Shown: piece after piece, positions 1 through 9,910 of the stretch
Numbering within the stretch: position 1 is the first letter of the stretch
Layout of the letters: each line of letters opens with the position of its first letter
NCBI RefSeq assembly: GCF_900104655.1
Contig: NZ_FNWD01000002.1
Span: 1,782,246 to 1,846,245, forward strand
Origin: Millionella massiliensis
Lineage (GTDB): Bacteria > Bacteroidota > Bacteroidia > Bacteroidales > Rikenellaceae
Length of the DNA stretch: 64,000 bases
Direction: 5' to 3'
Translations under genes and position numbers: made by a program
The notes under the pieces: generated by a model
What the model was told of the DNA's origin: nothing
Databases searched by the model: none
Seen by the model: the letters and a program-made list of their open reading frames with translations, nothing else

Positions 1-2251
1 ACAGGCGCGAGATACCGCCCACGGTGTTCAGGTAGCCGTATTTGTCCTTGTACTGGAAGTCGTAACGCTTGGTGCCGTCCTTCTCGATCACCTTCAGGAT
101 ATAGCCTTTCTTGATGGTCTTGGGGAAGTAGAGGGCATCTTCGTCGACCTTACCGGTAAAGATTTCGTAGGGTTTGTGGTTGTAGAGCCCGACGAAGGCG
201 ATCCAGTCTTCGGGACCGTTCTTGAAGCGAACCACGTCGGCTTCGAGCGACATGGGACGGCTGGCGGGCATTCCTTCCTCCTCTTTCTTCTTGTCCTTCT
301 TGACCAGCACACCGGCACGGCTGCCGTCGCGATAGACCGTAACGCCCTTACATCCCGACCGCCAGGCCGTTTTGTAGACTTCGTCGACGAGCGATTCCGA
401 GACGTTGTTGGGCAGGTTGACGGTCACCGAAATCGAGTGATCGACCCATTTCTGCATGGCACCCTGCATCTTGACCTTGGCCACCCAGTCGATGTCGTTC
501 GAGGTGGCGTTGTGGTAGGGCGATTCGGCCACCAGCCGGTCGACCTCTTCGTCCGAGAGTTTTTTGATCTGCTCGTCGGTCAGCCCCTTGTTGGTTTTAA
601 CCCAGGTCAGGAAGTGGTGGTGATATACGTTGTACTCTTCCCACGAGTCTCCCACTTCGTCCACGAAGGTGATGTTGACGTTCTTGTCACTGGGGTTCAC
701 CTTGCGGCGACGCTTGTAGACGGGCAGGAAGACGGGTTCGATACCGCTGGTGGTTTGCGTCATCAGCGAGGTGGTTCCGGTGGGGGCGATGGTCAGCATG
801 GCCACGTTGCGGCGACCCTGTTTCACCATCAGGTCGTAGAGTTTCGGATCGGCCTCCTTGATGCGCAGGATCATCGGGTTGTTCTCCTCGCGTTTGGCGT
901 CGTACATCTCGAAAGCACCGCGTTCACCGGCCATTTCGACCGAGGCGCGATAGGCTTCGATGGCGAGGGTTTTCTGGAGGTTGGCGGCGAATTCGATCGC
1001 TTCGTCCGAACCGTAGCGCAGACCGAGCGCGGCCAGCATGTCGCCTTCGGCCGTGATACCCAGGCCGGTACGACGTCCCATCAGGGCTTTGCGACGGATC
1101 TTTTCCCACAGGTCGCGTTCCACGCGGCGGATGTCGGCATCTTCGGGGTCTTTGTCAATCTTGGCGATGATGGCTTCGACCTTTTCGAGTTCGATGTCGA
1201 TGATGTCGTCCATCATGCGCATCGCCTTACGGACGTGTTTCTTGAATTTGGCAGTGTCGAATTTGGCCTCTTTGGTGAAGGGTTTGTCGACGTAGCTGTA
1301 GAGGTTGAGCGCCAGCAGACGGCAGCTGTCGTAGGGACAGAGCGGGATTTCGCCGCAGGGGTTGGTCGAAACGGTGCGGAAGCCGAGGTCGGCATAGCAG
1401 TCGGGCACCGATTCGCGGATGACGGTATCCCAGAAGAGGACACCGGGTTCGGCCGATTTCCAGGCGTTGTGGACGATCTTTTTCCAGAGGGCGGCGGCGT
1501 CGATTTCGCCCGACACCATCGGGTTGTCGCCGGTGATGGGGAACTGCTGACGATAGGGTTTGCCTTCGATGGCAGCCTGCATGAATTCGTCGTCGACTTT
1601 GATCGAGACGTTGGCACCGGTGACTTTGCCCTGTTCGAGTTTGGCGTCGATAAAGCGTTCGGCGTCGGGGTGTTTGATCGAGAGGGAGAGCATCAGTGCG
1701 CCGCGGCGGCCGTCCTGAGCCACTTCGCGGGTCGAGTTGGAGTAGCGTTCCATGAAGGGAACGATCCCGGTCGAGGTGAGGGCCGAGTTGAGCACGGGCG
1801 AGCCGGTGGGGCGGATGTGCGAGAGGTCGTGTCCCACGCCGCCGCGACGTTTCATCAGCTGAACCTGCTCTTCGTCGATGCGGATGATACCGCCGTAGGA
1901 GTCGGCGGGTTTTTCATGGCCGATCACAAAGCAGTTCGAGATCGAGGCGATCTGCAGATCGTTGCCGATGCCGGTCATCGGTCCACCCTGCGGTACGGCG
2001 TACTTGAAGCCGTCGAGCAGTTCGTGGATTTCGGCCTTGCTCATCGGGTTGGGATACTTCTTCTCGATGCGTTCGAGTTCCGCAGCGATACGTTCGTGCA
2101 TCTGCTCCGGCGAGCATTCGTAGATCTTGCCGAAGGAGTCCTTCAGGGCATACTTGGTGACCCACACGGTGGCAGCCAGGTCGTCGCCCTTGAAGTATTC
2201 ACGGGCGCCGGCTACTGCCTCTTCGTAGGTATATTGTTTAAGTTCCTGCAT
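1..2251 (-). CDS. nrdJ: Adenosylcobalamin-dependent (class II) ribonucleotide reductase, 3' end outside window
   Basis: Reduces ribonucleotides to deoxyribonucleotides using a radical generated from coenzyme B12, so it works with or without oxygen and needs no separate radical subunit. About 750 residues are visible; the C-terminal end lies beyond base 1. The active-site loop NPCGEIPL is present with its radical-site cysteine at about residue 299, the partner cysteine is in SNCFVI at about residue 107, and PTGTTS follows later. The start is the ATG at 2251, beginning MQELKQYTYEEAV. A Bacteroidota -7 box lies at 2286-2293. The B12 requirement links this gene to the BtuG/BtuB module at 52-55 kb. 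The family call is secure; the class II assignment rests on overall similarity to B12-dependent enzymes and the lack of a neighbouring small subunit. Confidence 0.93.
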   Translation of the reverse strand, partial: MQELKQYTYEEAVAGAREYFKGDDLAATVWVTKYALKDSFGKIYECSPEQMHERIAAELERIEKKYPNPMSKAEIHELLDGFKYAVPQGGPMTGIGNDLQIASISNCFVIGHEKPADSYGGIIRIDEEQVQLMKRRGGVGHDLSHIRPTGSPVLNSALTSTGIVPFMERYSNSTREVAQDGRRGALMLSLSIKHPDAERFIDAKLEQGKVTGANVSIKVDDEFMQAAIEGKPYRQQFPITGDNPMVSGEIDAAALWKKIVHNAWKSAEPGVLFWDTVIRESVPDCYADLGFRTVSTNPCGEIPLCPYDSCRLLALNLYSYVDKPFTKEAKFDTAKFKKHVRKAMRMMDDIIDIELEKVEAIIAKIDKDPEDADIRRVERDLWEKIRRKALMGRRTGLGITAEGDMLAALGLRYGSDEAIEFAANLQKTLAIEAYRASVEMAGERGAFEMYDAKREENNPMILRIKEADPKLYDLMVKQGRRNVAMLTIAPTGTTSLMTQTTSGIEPVFLPVYKRRRKVNPSDKNVNITFVDEVGDSWEEYNVYHHHFLTWVKTNKGLTDEQIKKLSDEEVDRLVAESPYHNATSNDIDWVAKVKMQGAMQKWVDHSISVTVNLPNNVSESLVDEVYKTAWRSGCKGVTVYRDGSRAGVLVKKDKKKEEEGMPASRPMSLEADVVRFKNGPEDWIAFVGLYNHKPYEIFTGKVDEDALYFPKTIKKGYILKVIEKDGTKRYDFQYKDKYGYLNTVGGISRL

Positions 2252-2285
2252 GGTATATGGGGGCTGAATTTTGTCGTTTTAAGTG

Positions 2286-2293
2286 CAAAGGTA
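2286..2293 (-). promoter_or_regulatory. -7 box of the ribonucleotide reductase promoter
   Basis: On the minus strand this reads TACCTTTG, matching TAnnTTTG, about 35 nt upstream of the ATG at 2251. Just upstream are a small inverted repeat (2303-2319, TCGGAG/CTCCGA arms), a tandem 10-bp repeat (2331-2350) and an inverted repeat TTAACA/TGTTAA (2345-2360), which could be operators. Confidence 0.6.
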
Positions 2294-2379
2294 ACCTCTT
2301 TTTCGGAGCGGTACTCCGATCTGCCAAAAACTTATTAAAACTTATTAACAATCGTGTTAATTAACTGTACCGCAGTGAA

Positions 2380-2736
2380 TTACCATTCCGTAACGAGGCT
2401 AACCTTCTCAACCTGACCGCCTAACGGCGGAGCCATTTTGGAGACCTTGAGCCGGATGGAGAGGATGGCAGGGAAACGTTCGCGCAGCGCCTCGCCGATG
2501 CGTCTGGAGACGTGCTCCAGCAGGTGCGAGGGGATCTGCATCTGCTCGCGGACGCACTCGTAAACATCGAGGTAGCTGACGGTGGTGTCCAGTTCGTCGG
2601 TCAGCGCAGCCTGCTCGCCGTCGACATCGAAACGGAGATCGACGCGAAACCGGTTGCCGACCACCTGTTCCTCTTCATAATGGCCATGGAAAGCATAGAA
2701 TTCCATGTTTTCGAGCTCAATGGTAGTCTTTTTCAT
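2380..2736 (-). CDS. folB: Dihydroneopterin aldolase
   Basis: Converts 7,8-dihydroneopterin to 6-hydroxymethyl-7,8-dihydropterin plus glycolaldehyde in cytoplasmic folate synthesis. The 118-residue protein has the normal family length. It opens with MKKTTIELENMEFYAFHG, where the family's 'FYAFHG' substrate-pocket segment is clear; the SYLDVYECV and LEHVSRRI segments follow, and the conserved basic residue is in the SIRLKVSKMAPP strand near the C-terminus. A longer reading frame exists upstream, but its extension has no family similarity, and the promoter box at 2764-2771 fits a start at 2736. It is a single-gene unit, divergent from the GH3 gene. Confidence 0.93.
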   Translation of the reverse strand: MKKTTIELENMEFYAFHGHYEEEQVVGNRFRVDLRFDVDGEQAALTDELDTTVSYLDVYECVREQMQIPSHLLEHVSRRIGEALRERFPAILSIRLKVSKMAPPLGGQVEKVSLVTEW

Positions 2737-2763
2737 CGCAGTGATTTCGGGTGGTTGGAGGGA

Positions 2764-2771
2764 CAAAGCTA
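2764..2771 (-). promoter_or_regulatory. -7 box for folB
   Basis: Minus-strand TAGCTTTG, a perfect TAnnTTTG match, 27 nt before the folB ATG. Confidence 0.55.
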
Positions 2772-3025
2772 CGCTTTTTAACCCGGAGCAGGAAATTTCG
2801 CACCTGCCGTTTCACCCCCTCCCCAACACCCGACCGTCACTCCCGCCCCACCTTTCGACAGCTTCCAAACCTCTCTGAACAATGACTTTACCGCCGGGAC
2901 ATCACGGCTTTCCACCTCTTCCTGCTACCTGTCGCCGCTCCGAAAGATCGCCCACCTCCCTCCACCCGAAAACCCTTCCACCCCCGCCAGCTGCCATCCG
3001 GGGGATACTTATTATTATTTTTTCC

Positions 3026-3033
3026 TACCTTTG
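3026..3033 (+). promoter_or_regulatory. -7 box for the GH3 glycosidase
   Basis: TACCTTTG matches TAnnTTTG. Its position excludes upstream start codons and supports the ATG at 3073. Confidence 0.65.
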
Positions 3034-3072
3034 GGACTTCATGCCCTCTACCCAAACACCCTAAACCACTCC

Positions 3073-5724
3073 ATGTTAAGGAAAACTCTCCTGCTCACCC
3101 TTTTTGTCCTCGGCGGACTCCGTCCGGGCTTCGGACAGGAAGCGGCCCGCTATCCCTTCCGGGATACGACACTGACCCTCGACCAGCGGCTCGACGACCT
3201 GATCGGCCGCATGACGCTGGAAGAAAAAATCGACCTGCTGGCCGGCTACCGCGACTTCTACCTCCACCCCTGCGAACGGCTCGGCATCCCGGCCTTCACC
3301 ATGGCCGACGGCCCGCTGGGCGTCTCGTCGTGGGGCATCTGGGGCCGCGCCACGGCCTTTCCGTCGGCACTCTCGCTGGCCTCGTCGTGGAACCGGTCGC
3401 TGGCCGCCGAGACCGGCCGACTCTACGCCGAAGAGTGGCGGGCACGCGGGCTCCACTTCATGCTGGCCCCCGGCGTGAACATCTACCGCGCGTCGAAAGG
3501 GGCACGCAACTTCGAATACTTCGGCGAAGACCCCTACCTTACCTCCGAGATGGTCGTCCCCTTCATCCGTTCGGTCCAGGACGGGGGTGTGATCGCCACC
3601 ATCAAACACTTCGCCGGCAACGACCAGGAGTTCGACCGCTACCGGGTGAGCACCGAGGTCTCCGAACGCGCCCTGCGTGAGATCTACCTGCCGCCGTTCC
3701 GCGCCGCCGTCCAACGGGCCGGCGTGCGGGCCGTCATGACCGGCTACAACCCCCTCAACGGCATCTTCTGCACCGAAAACAAACACCTGATCGACATCCT
3801 CCGGAAAGAGTGGGGCTTCCGCGGCATCCTGATGTCCGACTGGGCCTGTACCTACTCGGCCGAACGGGCCGCCAACCACGGGCTCGACCTCGAAATGGGC
3901 AGCTACCTCTGCTTCACGCGCGACCAGCTGCTGCCGCTGATCGATTCCGGGATCGTCACCCGCGCAACGATTGACGAAAAGGTGCGCCACATCTACGGCA
4001 CCTGCATGGAGATGGGCTTCTTCGACCGTCCCCAGCGCGATTCGACCCTCCCCGCCTTCAACCCCCAGGCCAACCGACAGGCTCTGAAGAGTGCCGAAGA
4101 GGGGATCATCCTGCTGAAAAACGACCGCTCGCTGCTGCCGCTCGCCGCGCCTCGGACGATCGCCGTGATCGGCCCGACGGCCAACCCGCCCATCGTCAAC
4201 GACCGCATCCACACGGCCGATAACGTCGTGTACGGCGGAGGCGGAAGCTCCCGCGTCCACCCGTGGTACGTCGTCACCGACCTCGAAGGGATCCGCGCCG
4301 AGTTCCCCGAAGCCACCGTCTACTACTCCGAAGGGATTTCCAACCAGTTCAAACCGCGTCTCTTCGCCAACAGCCGTTTCCGCACCCACACCGGAGCACC
4401 CGGCCTCGAAGCACGCTACTACACCTGTGCCCCGACCGCCGCTGCCGACGACCCGACCGGCCGCCTCATGCAACAGCAGGCCGTAGCCGCCGGCCGACAG
4501 GTCGCATCCGGTAACCAACCGGGCGGGGCTGTCGCTCCGGCCGACACGCTCCTGGCCGAACGGATCGACGCACGCGTGAACAACGAATGGTGGGGCGCAC
4601 CGCTCGGCGACAGCCGCTTCGGCGACGACTACCGCATCGAATGGGAGGGCTACATCGATGCCGACCGCACCGACAGCCTGCGCATCTTTGTCGACGCCCA
4701 GGGCGGCTACCGGCTCTGGGTCAATGGTACCCTTCGCCTCGACGCCTGGGAGTCCCAGTCGTTCGACAAGCGCGACTGTGCGCTGGCCGTCCGTCAGGGC
4801 GACAGCACCCTCGTGCGGCTGGAGTACCGCAGCCAACGTGCCCTGCCGGCCGAAATCCGCATGGGCTACACCTATGACAGCGAAATCGACTTCTCTGAAG
4901 CCAAACGACTGGCCGCCGCTACTGACGTGGTGGTGCTCTGCGTCGGGCTGGACGGCCCCATCGAACTCGAAGGCCGCGACCGCCCCTTCGAACTCCCCTT
5001 CGGACAGGACCAGCTGATCCGTGAGGTCACCGCCGTCAACCCCAACGCCGTCGTGGTGATCCATGCCGGCGGCGGCATCCGCATGACCCCCTGGATCGAC
5101 CGCGTCCCCACGGTCCTGCACGCCTTCTACGCCGGTCAGGAGGGGGGCAATGCGCTGGCCCACATCCTGTCGGGCCGCGTGAATCCATCGGCCAAACTCC
5201 CCTTCACCATCGAACGCCAGTGGAGCGATTCGCCTGCCTGCGGCAACTACGACGAAACCCGCCGCGAACGCAAAGTCTACTACCGCGAGGGGATCTTCAC
5301 CGGGTACCGCGGCTACGACAAACAGGGCACCACACCCCTCTTCCCCTTCGGCCATGGCCTCTCGTACACCACCTTTGAGTACGGCACTCCGACGGTCGAA
5401 ATCCTCGACCCCAAAGAGGCCGAAGTACAGATCACCCTGCCGGTGCGCAACACCGGCAAACGCTACGGCGGCGAAGTGGTACAGCTCTACGTCGGCGACC
5501 CCGTCTCGAAAGAGGAACGCCCGCTCCAGGAACTCAAGGGATTCGAAAAAGTGTGGCTCAAACCGGGCGAAAGCAAAACGGTCACCTTCCGGTTGAACCG
5601 GGAGAGCTTCCAATACTTCAGCGAAAAGCTGAACGCATGGACCTTCGAACCGGGTGAGTTCCAGCTCCGTATCGGCGCCTCCTCGCGCGACATCCGACAG
5701 GAGGCTACCCTCAAACTCCGATAA
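3073..5724 (+). CDS. Secreted GH3 beta-glycosidase with inserted PA14 domain
   Basis: Likely a periplasmic beta-glucosidase or beta-xylosidase that releases terminal sugars from oligosaccharides. The 883-residue protein starts with a classical signal peptide (MLRKTLLLTLFVLGG, cleavage near GFG|QEAA). The N-terminal GH3 barrel follows, with KHFAGND at about 177-183 and the nucleophile aspartate in MSDW at about residue 256. The second GH3 domain is interrupted by a PA14 domain (about 443-600: GLEARYYT ... RIFVDAQGGYRLWVNG), which in this family shapes or binds substrate. A fibronectin III-like domain ends the protein (about 770-883). The start was chosen from the signal peptide and promoter. 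A hairpin terminator follows. Exact substrate cannot be read from sequence. Confidence 0.92.
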   Translation: MLRKTLLLTLFVLGGLRPGFGQEAARYPFRDTTLTLDQRLDDLIGRMTLEEKIDLLAGYRDFYLHPCERLGIPAFTMADGPLGVSSWGIWGRATAFPSALSLASSWNRSLAAETGRLYAEEWRARGLHFMLAPGVNIYRASKGARNFEYFGEDPYLTSEMVVPFIRSVQDGGVIATIKHFAGNDQEFDRYRVSTEVSERALREIYLPPFRAAVQRAGVRAVMTGYNPLNGIFCTENKHLIDILRKEWGFRGILMSDWACTYSAERAANHGLDLEMGSYLCFTRDQLLPLIDSGIVTRATIDEKVRHIYGTCMEMGFFDRPQRDSTLPAFNPQANRQALKSAEEGIILLKNDRSLLPLAAPRTIAVIGPTANPPIVNDRIHTADNVVYGGGGSSRVHPWYVVTDLEGIRAEFPEATVYYSEGISNQFKPRLFANSRFRTHTGAPGLEARYYTCAPTAAADDPTGRLMQQQAVAAGRQVASGNQPGGAVAPADTLLAERIDARVNNEWWGAPLGDSRFGDDYRIEWEGYIDADRTDSLRIFVDAQGGYRLWVNGTLRLDAWESQSFDKRDCALAVRQGDSTLVRLEYRSQRALPAEIRMGYTYDSEIDFSEAKRLAAATDVVVLCVGLDGPIELEGRDRPFELPFGQDQLIREVTAVNPNAVVVIHAGGGIRMTPWIDRVPTVLHAFYAGQEGGNALAHILSGRVNPSAKLPFTIERQWSDSPACGNYDETRRERKVYYREGIFTGYRGYDKQGTTPLFPFGHGLSYTTFEYGTPTVEILDPKEAEVQITLPVRNTGKRYGGEVVQLYVGDPVSKEERPLQELKGFEKVWLKPGESKTVTFRLNRESFQYFSEKLNAWTFEPGEFQLRIGASSRDIRQEATLKLR

Positions 5725-5775
5725 CCCGACAACCTGCCCGGAATACCCATTCGAGCAACCTTGTCACTACCCTTT

Positions 5776-5825
5776 CAGCGCAGCTTCGCTCCCCCGTTCG
5801 GTGCGAAGCTGCGTTCCGTTTTACC
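5776..5825 (+). terminator. Terminator after the GH3 gene
   Basis: Inverted repeat with arms CGCAGCTTCGC (5779-5789) and GCGAAGCTGCG (5803-5813), followed by TTCCGTTTT. Confidence 0.6.
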
Positions 5826-6003
5826 CCCGTTTGACTGTATTTCCTCACCAAACGACACGCCTCCGCCCAACCCGTATTTCCACCCCCGAAACCTGCCCGC
5901 CGAACCGCCGCGCAACCTTCCACACCCGCCGCAAAAAAGGTTCAAATACAGAAAAATATGGGCAACATGGGCCTGCGTTATCCATACGTGCGATAAAAAG
6001 CAG

Positions 6004-6011
6004 TATATTTG
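6004..6011 (+). promoter_or_regulatory. -7 box for glnS
   Basis: TATATTTG matches TAnnTTTG, 26 nt before the glnS ATG. Confidence 0.6.
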
Positions 6012-6037
6012 CATGATATATCAAACAGTAAGCGACC

Positions 6038-7708
6038 ATGGAAAGCACCGAAAAGCTTAATTTCATAGAAGAAATCATCGAAAAATCCATTGCCGACGGC
6101 GAACCCCGCGTACACACCCGCTTCCCACCGGAACCCAATGGATACCTCCACATCGGCCACGCCAAATCGATCTGCCTGAACTTCGGTCTGGCCAAGAAAT
6201 ACGGCGGCAAATGCAACCTCCGCTTCGACGACACCAACCCCGTCAAAGAGGACGTCGAATACGTCGACTCGATCAAGGAAGACATCCGCTGGCTCGGCTT
6301 CGAGTGGGCCGAAGAACACTACGCCTCGGACTACTTCGAACAACTCTATGAATGGGCCGTCGAATTGATCAAGAAAGGGCTCGCCTACGTCGATGACCAG
6401 ACTCAGGAGGAGATCCGCCTGGGCCGCGGCACCGTCACCCAACCCGGCACGAACAGCCCGTGGCGCGACCGCAGCGTCGAAGAGAACCTGCGCCTGTTCG
6501 CCGAGATGCGCGAAGGCAAATACAAGGACGGCGAAAAGGTGCTCCGCGCCAAGATCGACATGGCACACCCCAACATGCTGCTGCGCGACCCGCTGATGTA
6601 CCGCATCATCCACTCGCACCACCACCGCACAGGCGACAAATGGTGCATCTACCCGATGTACGACTACGCCCACGGCGAAAGCGACTCGATCGAACGCATC
6701 ACCCACTCGATCTGCACCCTCGAATTCGACGTCCACCGTCCGCTCTACGACTGGTTCATCGAACAGCTCGGCATCTTCCCCTCGCACCAGTACGAATTCG
6801 CCCGGTTGAACCTGACCTACACCGTGATGAGCAAACGCAAACTGCTCCAGCTCGTCAAGGAAGGCTACGTCAGCGGCTGGGACGACCCCCGCATGCCCAC
6901 CATCAGCGGCCTGCGCCGACGCGGGTACACCCCCGAATCGATCCGCATGTTCGCCGAGAAGGTCGGCGTCGCCAAACGCGACAACATCATCGACCTCGGG
7001 CTGCTCGAATGGTGCGTGCGCGAAGACCTCAACAAAACCGCCCTGCGCCGCATGGCCGTGCTCAACCCCCTGAAGGTGGTCATCACCAACTACCCCGAAG
7101 GCCAGGTCGAAACCCTCGAATGCGTCAATAACCCCGAAGACCCCGCAGCCGGCCGTCGTCCGGTGCCCTTCAGCCGCGAAATCTACATCGAACGCGACGA
7201 CTTCATGGAAGAACCGCCCAAGAAATTCTTCCGCCTCAAACCCGGCGGCGAAGTGCGCCTGCGCTACGGCTACCTCATCAAATGCGAAGAGGTCGTCAAA
7301 GACCCCCAAAGCGGCGAAATCGTCGAACTGCGCTGCACCTACGACCCGCTGTCGCTGGGCGGCGGCTCGTCCGACGGACGCAAGGTCAAAGGCATCATCC
7401 ACTGGGTATCGGCCCAGCACGCCATCCCGGCCGACGTGCGCCTCTTCGACCGCCTGTTCGCCACCGAAAACCCCGACGAAGTGGCCGAAGGCGGCACCTT
7501 CCTCGACAACCTGAACCCCGATTCGCTGAAGGTGGTCCGCGCCCAGTGCGAACCCGCGCTGGCCGACGCTCAGCCCGGCGACAAGTTCCAGTTCGAACGC
7601 CTCGGGTACTTCTGCGCCGACACCGCCCCCCGCACGGAAGAGGGCATCCCCGTCTTCAACCGTACGGCCACCCTCAAAGACTCGTGGGCAAAAATCGCCG
7701 CCAAATAG
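6038..7708 (+). CDS. glnS: Glutaminyl-tRNA synthetase
   Basis: Charges tRNA-Gln with glutamine in the cytoplasm. At 556 residues it matches the bacterial class I enzyme. The adenylate-binding HIGH motif is at residues 38-41 ([12 protein letters not shown]), and the KMSKS-equivalent is MSKRK at about 264-268. The LRFDDTNP segment near the N-terminus is typical of the GlnRS/GluRS family. The C-terminal half has the anticodon-binding beta-barrels, including [21 protein letters not shown]-type core sequence before them, here split across the catalytic domain. Presence of GlnRS implies direct charging of tRNA-Gln rather than amidation. The start at 6038 follows the promoter box closely. Confidence 0.97.
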   Translation: MESTEKLNFIEEIIEKSIADGEPRVHTRFPPEPNGYLHIGHAKSICLNFGLAKKYGGKCNLRFDDTNPVKEDVEYVDSIKEDIRWLGFEWAEEHYASDYFEQLYEWAVELIKKGLAYVDDQTQEEIRLGRGTVTQPGTNSPWRDRSVEENLRLFAEMREGKYKDGEKVLRAKIDMAHPNMLLRDPLMYRIIHSHHHRTGDKWCIYPMYDYAHGESDSIERITHSICTLEFDVHRPLYDWFIEQLGIFPSHQYEFARLNLTYTVMSKRKLLQLVKEGYVSGWDDPRMPTISGLRRRGYTPESIRMFAEKVGVAKRDNIIDLGLLEWCVREDLNKTALRRMAVLNPLKVVITNYPEGQVETLECVNNPEDPAAGRRPVPFSREIYIERDDFMEEPPKKFFRLKPGGEVRLRYGYLIKCEEVVKDPQSGEIVELRCTYDPLSLGGGSSDGRKVKGIIHWVSAQHAIPADVRLFDRLFATENPDEVAEGGTFLDNLNPDSLKVVRAQCEPALADAQPGDKFQFERLGYFCADTAPRTEEGIPVFNRTATLKDSWAKIAAK

Positions 7709-7765
7709 CGCGGCCCGCAACATCCGGTCAAACGCCTTATTTTTCATAACCACGCACACAACGCT

Positions 7766-9910
7766 ATGAAAATCAGACACACGATCGCCACCCTGTTCGT
7801 ACTGCTCGGCACGGTGCTCACCGCCGCCGCCCAGTTCGAAAACCCGGTGAAATGGAAAGCCACCGCCACCGGCCAACAGGTCGAAATCACCGCCACCATC
7901 GGCGGAGCCTGGCACATGTACGACATCGGCCCCTACGAAGGAGGCCCCAACGCCACCACCTTCACCTTTGAATTGCCCGCCGGCGTCACCCTCGACGGCG
8001 GCATCCAGCAGCTCACCCCGCCCACCCGCGTGCAGGACGAGATCTTCGGCATGGAGATCGGCTACTTCAGCAAGAGCGCCCGTTTCCTCCAGAAATTCAA
8101 CGTTTCGTCCGAGCTGGCCGCAGCCGGCGCCCCCATCACCATCAAAGGGAGCGTCGAATGGCAGGTGTGCGACGACGAGAGCTGCATGCCCCCCACCGAC
8201 GAAGATTTCACCTTCACCATCACCCCCTCGGCTCAAGCTGCCGCATCGCCGGCTCCCGAAACGCCAGCTGCCGGTGACACCTCGGTGACCGCCACGCCCG
8301 ACCCGACCGGTAAGATGGTAGCCGACGACGCCATGATGGTCGATCCCGCCGCGGACGCCGCCCTCAGCGCCGCGGACGGCACCACCGAACAAGCCTCGCT
8401 CGAAGGGCTCCAGCAGAACGAAAAGAAGAGCTTCTGGGGCATCATCATCGAAGCCATCCTGTGGGGTTTCGCCGCCCTGCTGACCCCCTGCGTCTTCCCC
8501 ATGGTGCCGATGACCGTCAGCTTCTTCATGAAGGGTAGCGACAACAAGGCCAAGGGCCGCATGATGGCCTCGCTCTACGGCATCTCGATCGTCGCCCTCT
8601 ACACCCTGCCCATCGCCATCATCATCCTGGTGACCTACTTCGTGGGCGGCGACTCCGTGACGGCCGACATCTTCAACTGGCTGGCCACGCACTGGATTCC
8701 GAACATCCTCTTCTTCCTGATCTTCATGATCTTCGCCGCATCGTTCTTCGGTGCGTTCGAAATCACCATGCCCTCGAAACTGGTCAACAAGAGCGACTCG
8801 AAAGCCGATAAGGGCGGTCTGGTCGGTGTCTTCTTCATGGCACTGACGCTGGTGCTCGTCTCCTTCAGCTGCACCGGCCCCATCGTCGGCACCGTGCTCG
8901 TCAAATCGACCCAAGGCGCCATCTGGGAACCCATCTTCACCATGCTCGCCTTCTCGATCGCATTCGCCCTCCCGTTCACCGTCTTCGCCTTCTTCCCCTC
9001 GCTGCTCAAGAACCTCCCCAAATCGGGCGGATGGCTCAACTCCGTCAAGGTGGTGCTCGGTTTCATCGAACTCGCCCTCGGGCTGAAGTTCCTCTCCGTG
9101 GCCGACCAGACCTACCACTGGGGACTCCTCGACCGCGAAGTCTACATCGCCCTCTGGGTCGTGATCTTCACCCTGCTCGGCTTCTACCTGCTCGGTAAGA
9201 TCCGCTTCGCTCACGACAGCGAAACCAAATACGTCAGCGTTAAACGGCTCTTCCTGGCCATCATCACCTTCGCCTTCGTGGTCTACCTGATCCCCGGCAT
9301 GTTCGGCGCCCCGCTCAAAGCCCTCAGCGGCTACCTGCCCCCGCTCTCGACCATGGACTTCAACCTCTCGGCCACGACCGGAACCGCTGCCACCGGCACC
9401 ACCGCCCCCTCAAGCCTCGACCGATCGAAAATCGCAGGCGGTGCCCCCAAATACAGCGACTTCCTCCACCTGCCCCACGGTTTGGAAGGCTTCTTCGACT
9501 ACGAAGAGGGGATGCAGTACGCCCAAGAGGTCGGCAAACCCGTCTTCCTCGACTTCACCGGCCACGGCTGCGTGAACTGCCGCGAGATGGAGGCCAACGT
9601 ATGGAGCGACCCCACCGTACAACAGCTGCTGCGTGACAACTACGTCATCATCGCCCTCTACGTCGACGACAAGAAACAGTTGCCCGAAGAGGAGTGGATC
9701 ACCACCCCCGACGGCAAAGTGCGCAAAACCCTCGGCAAGATCAACGCCTCGTTCCAGATCGAACGCTTCGGGATCAACGCACAACCCTACTACGTGCTGC
9801 TCGACAACGCCGGTCAGCCGCTGGTGACCCCGCGCTCGTACGACCTCAACGTCAACGGCTTCATCCAGTTCCTCGAATCGGGACTGAAAGCCTACCAGGC
9901 CGGCCGATAA
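7766..9910 (+). CDS. dsbD: Thiol:disulfide interchange protein DsbD family
   Basis: Carries electrons from cytoplasmic thioredoxin across the inner membrane to periplasmic disulfide partners. The 714-residue protein has all three DsbD modules: a signal peptide and N-terminal immunoglobulin-like domain with a cysteine pair at about 135 and 140 (CDDESC); a membrane domain from about 217 to 550 with the conserved TPCVFPM and SCTGPIVG cysteines; and a C-terminal thioredoxin domain with CVNC at about 602-605 (GHGCVNCREME). It lies 57 nt after glnS and may be co-transcribed with it. Likely jobs are cytochrome c maturation or keeping periplasmic thiol enzymes reduced; the sequence does not say which. 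Confidence 0.94.
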   Translation: MKIRHTIATLFVLLGTVLTAAAQFENPVKWKATATGQQVEITATIGGAWHMYDIGPYEGGPNATTFTFELPAGVTLDGGIQQLTPPTRVQDEIFGMEIGYFSKSARFLQKFNVSSELAAAGAPITIKGSVEWQVCDDESCMPPTDEDFTFTITPSAQAAASPAPETPAAGDTSVTATPDPTGKMVADDAMMVDPAADAALSAADGTTEQASLEGLQQNEKKSFWGIIIEAILWGFAALLTPCVFPMVPMTVSFFMKGSDNKAKGRMMASLYGISIVALYTLPIAIIILVTYFVGGDSVTADIFNWLATHWIPNILFFLIFMIFAASFFGAFEITMPSKLVNKSDSKADKGGLVGVFFMALTLVLVSFSCTGPIVGTVLVKSTQGAIWEPIFTMLAFSIAFALPFTVFAFFPSLLKNLPKSGGWLNSVKVVLGFIELALGLKFLSVADQTYHWGLLDREVYIALWVVIFTLLGFYLLGKIRFAHDSETKYVSVKRLFLAIITFAFVVYLIPGMFGAPLKALSGYLPPLSTMDFNLSATTGTAATGTTAPSSLDRSKIAGGAPKYSDFLHLPHGLEGFFDYEEGMQYAQEVGKPVFLDFTGHGCVNCREMEANVWSDPTVQQLLRDNYVIIALYVDDKKQLPEEEWITTPDGKVRKTLGKINASFQIERFGINAQPYYVLLDNAGQPLVTPRSYDLNVNGFIQFLESGLKAYQAGR

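Larger units (their letters stand above)
2737..3072. other. Divergent intergenic region between folB and the GH3 gene
   Basis: 336 bases holding the two divergent promoter boxes (2764-2771 minus, 3026-3033 plus). The middle is pyrimidine-rich on the plus strand with no convincing gene or hairpin. Confidence 0.6.
5725..6037. other. Intergenic region GH3 to glnS
   Basis: 313 bases holding the GH3 terminator (5776-5825) and the glnS promoter box (6004-6011). Nothing else was recognised between them. Confidence 0.6.

Noticed and set aside
176-2338. Very long plus-strand open frame opposite the ribonucleotide reductase gene
   Set aside because: It is the antisense shadow of a well-conserved gene; GC-rich codon use removes stops from the other strand. 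Its translation is rich in His, Val, Gly and Phe without motifs.
5978-9214. 1078-codon minus-strand open frame across glnS and dsbD
   Set aside because: It lies antisense to two clearly identified genes and has no domain or signal.
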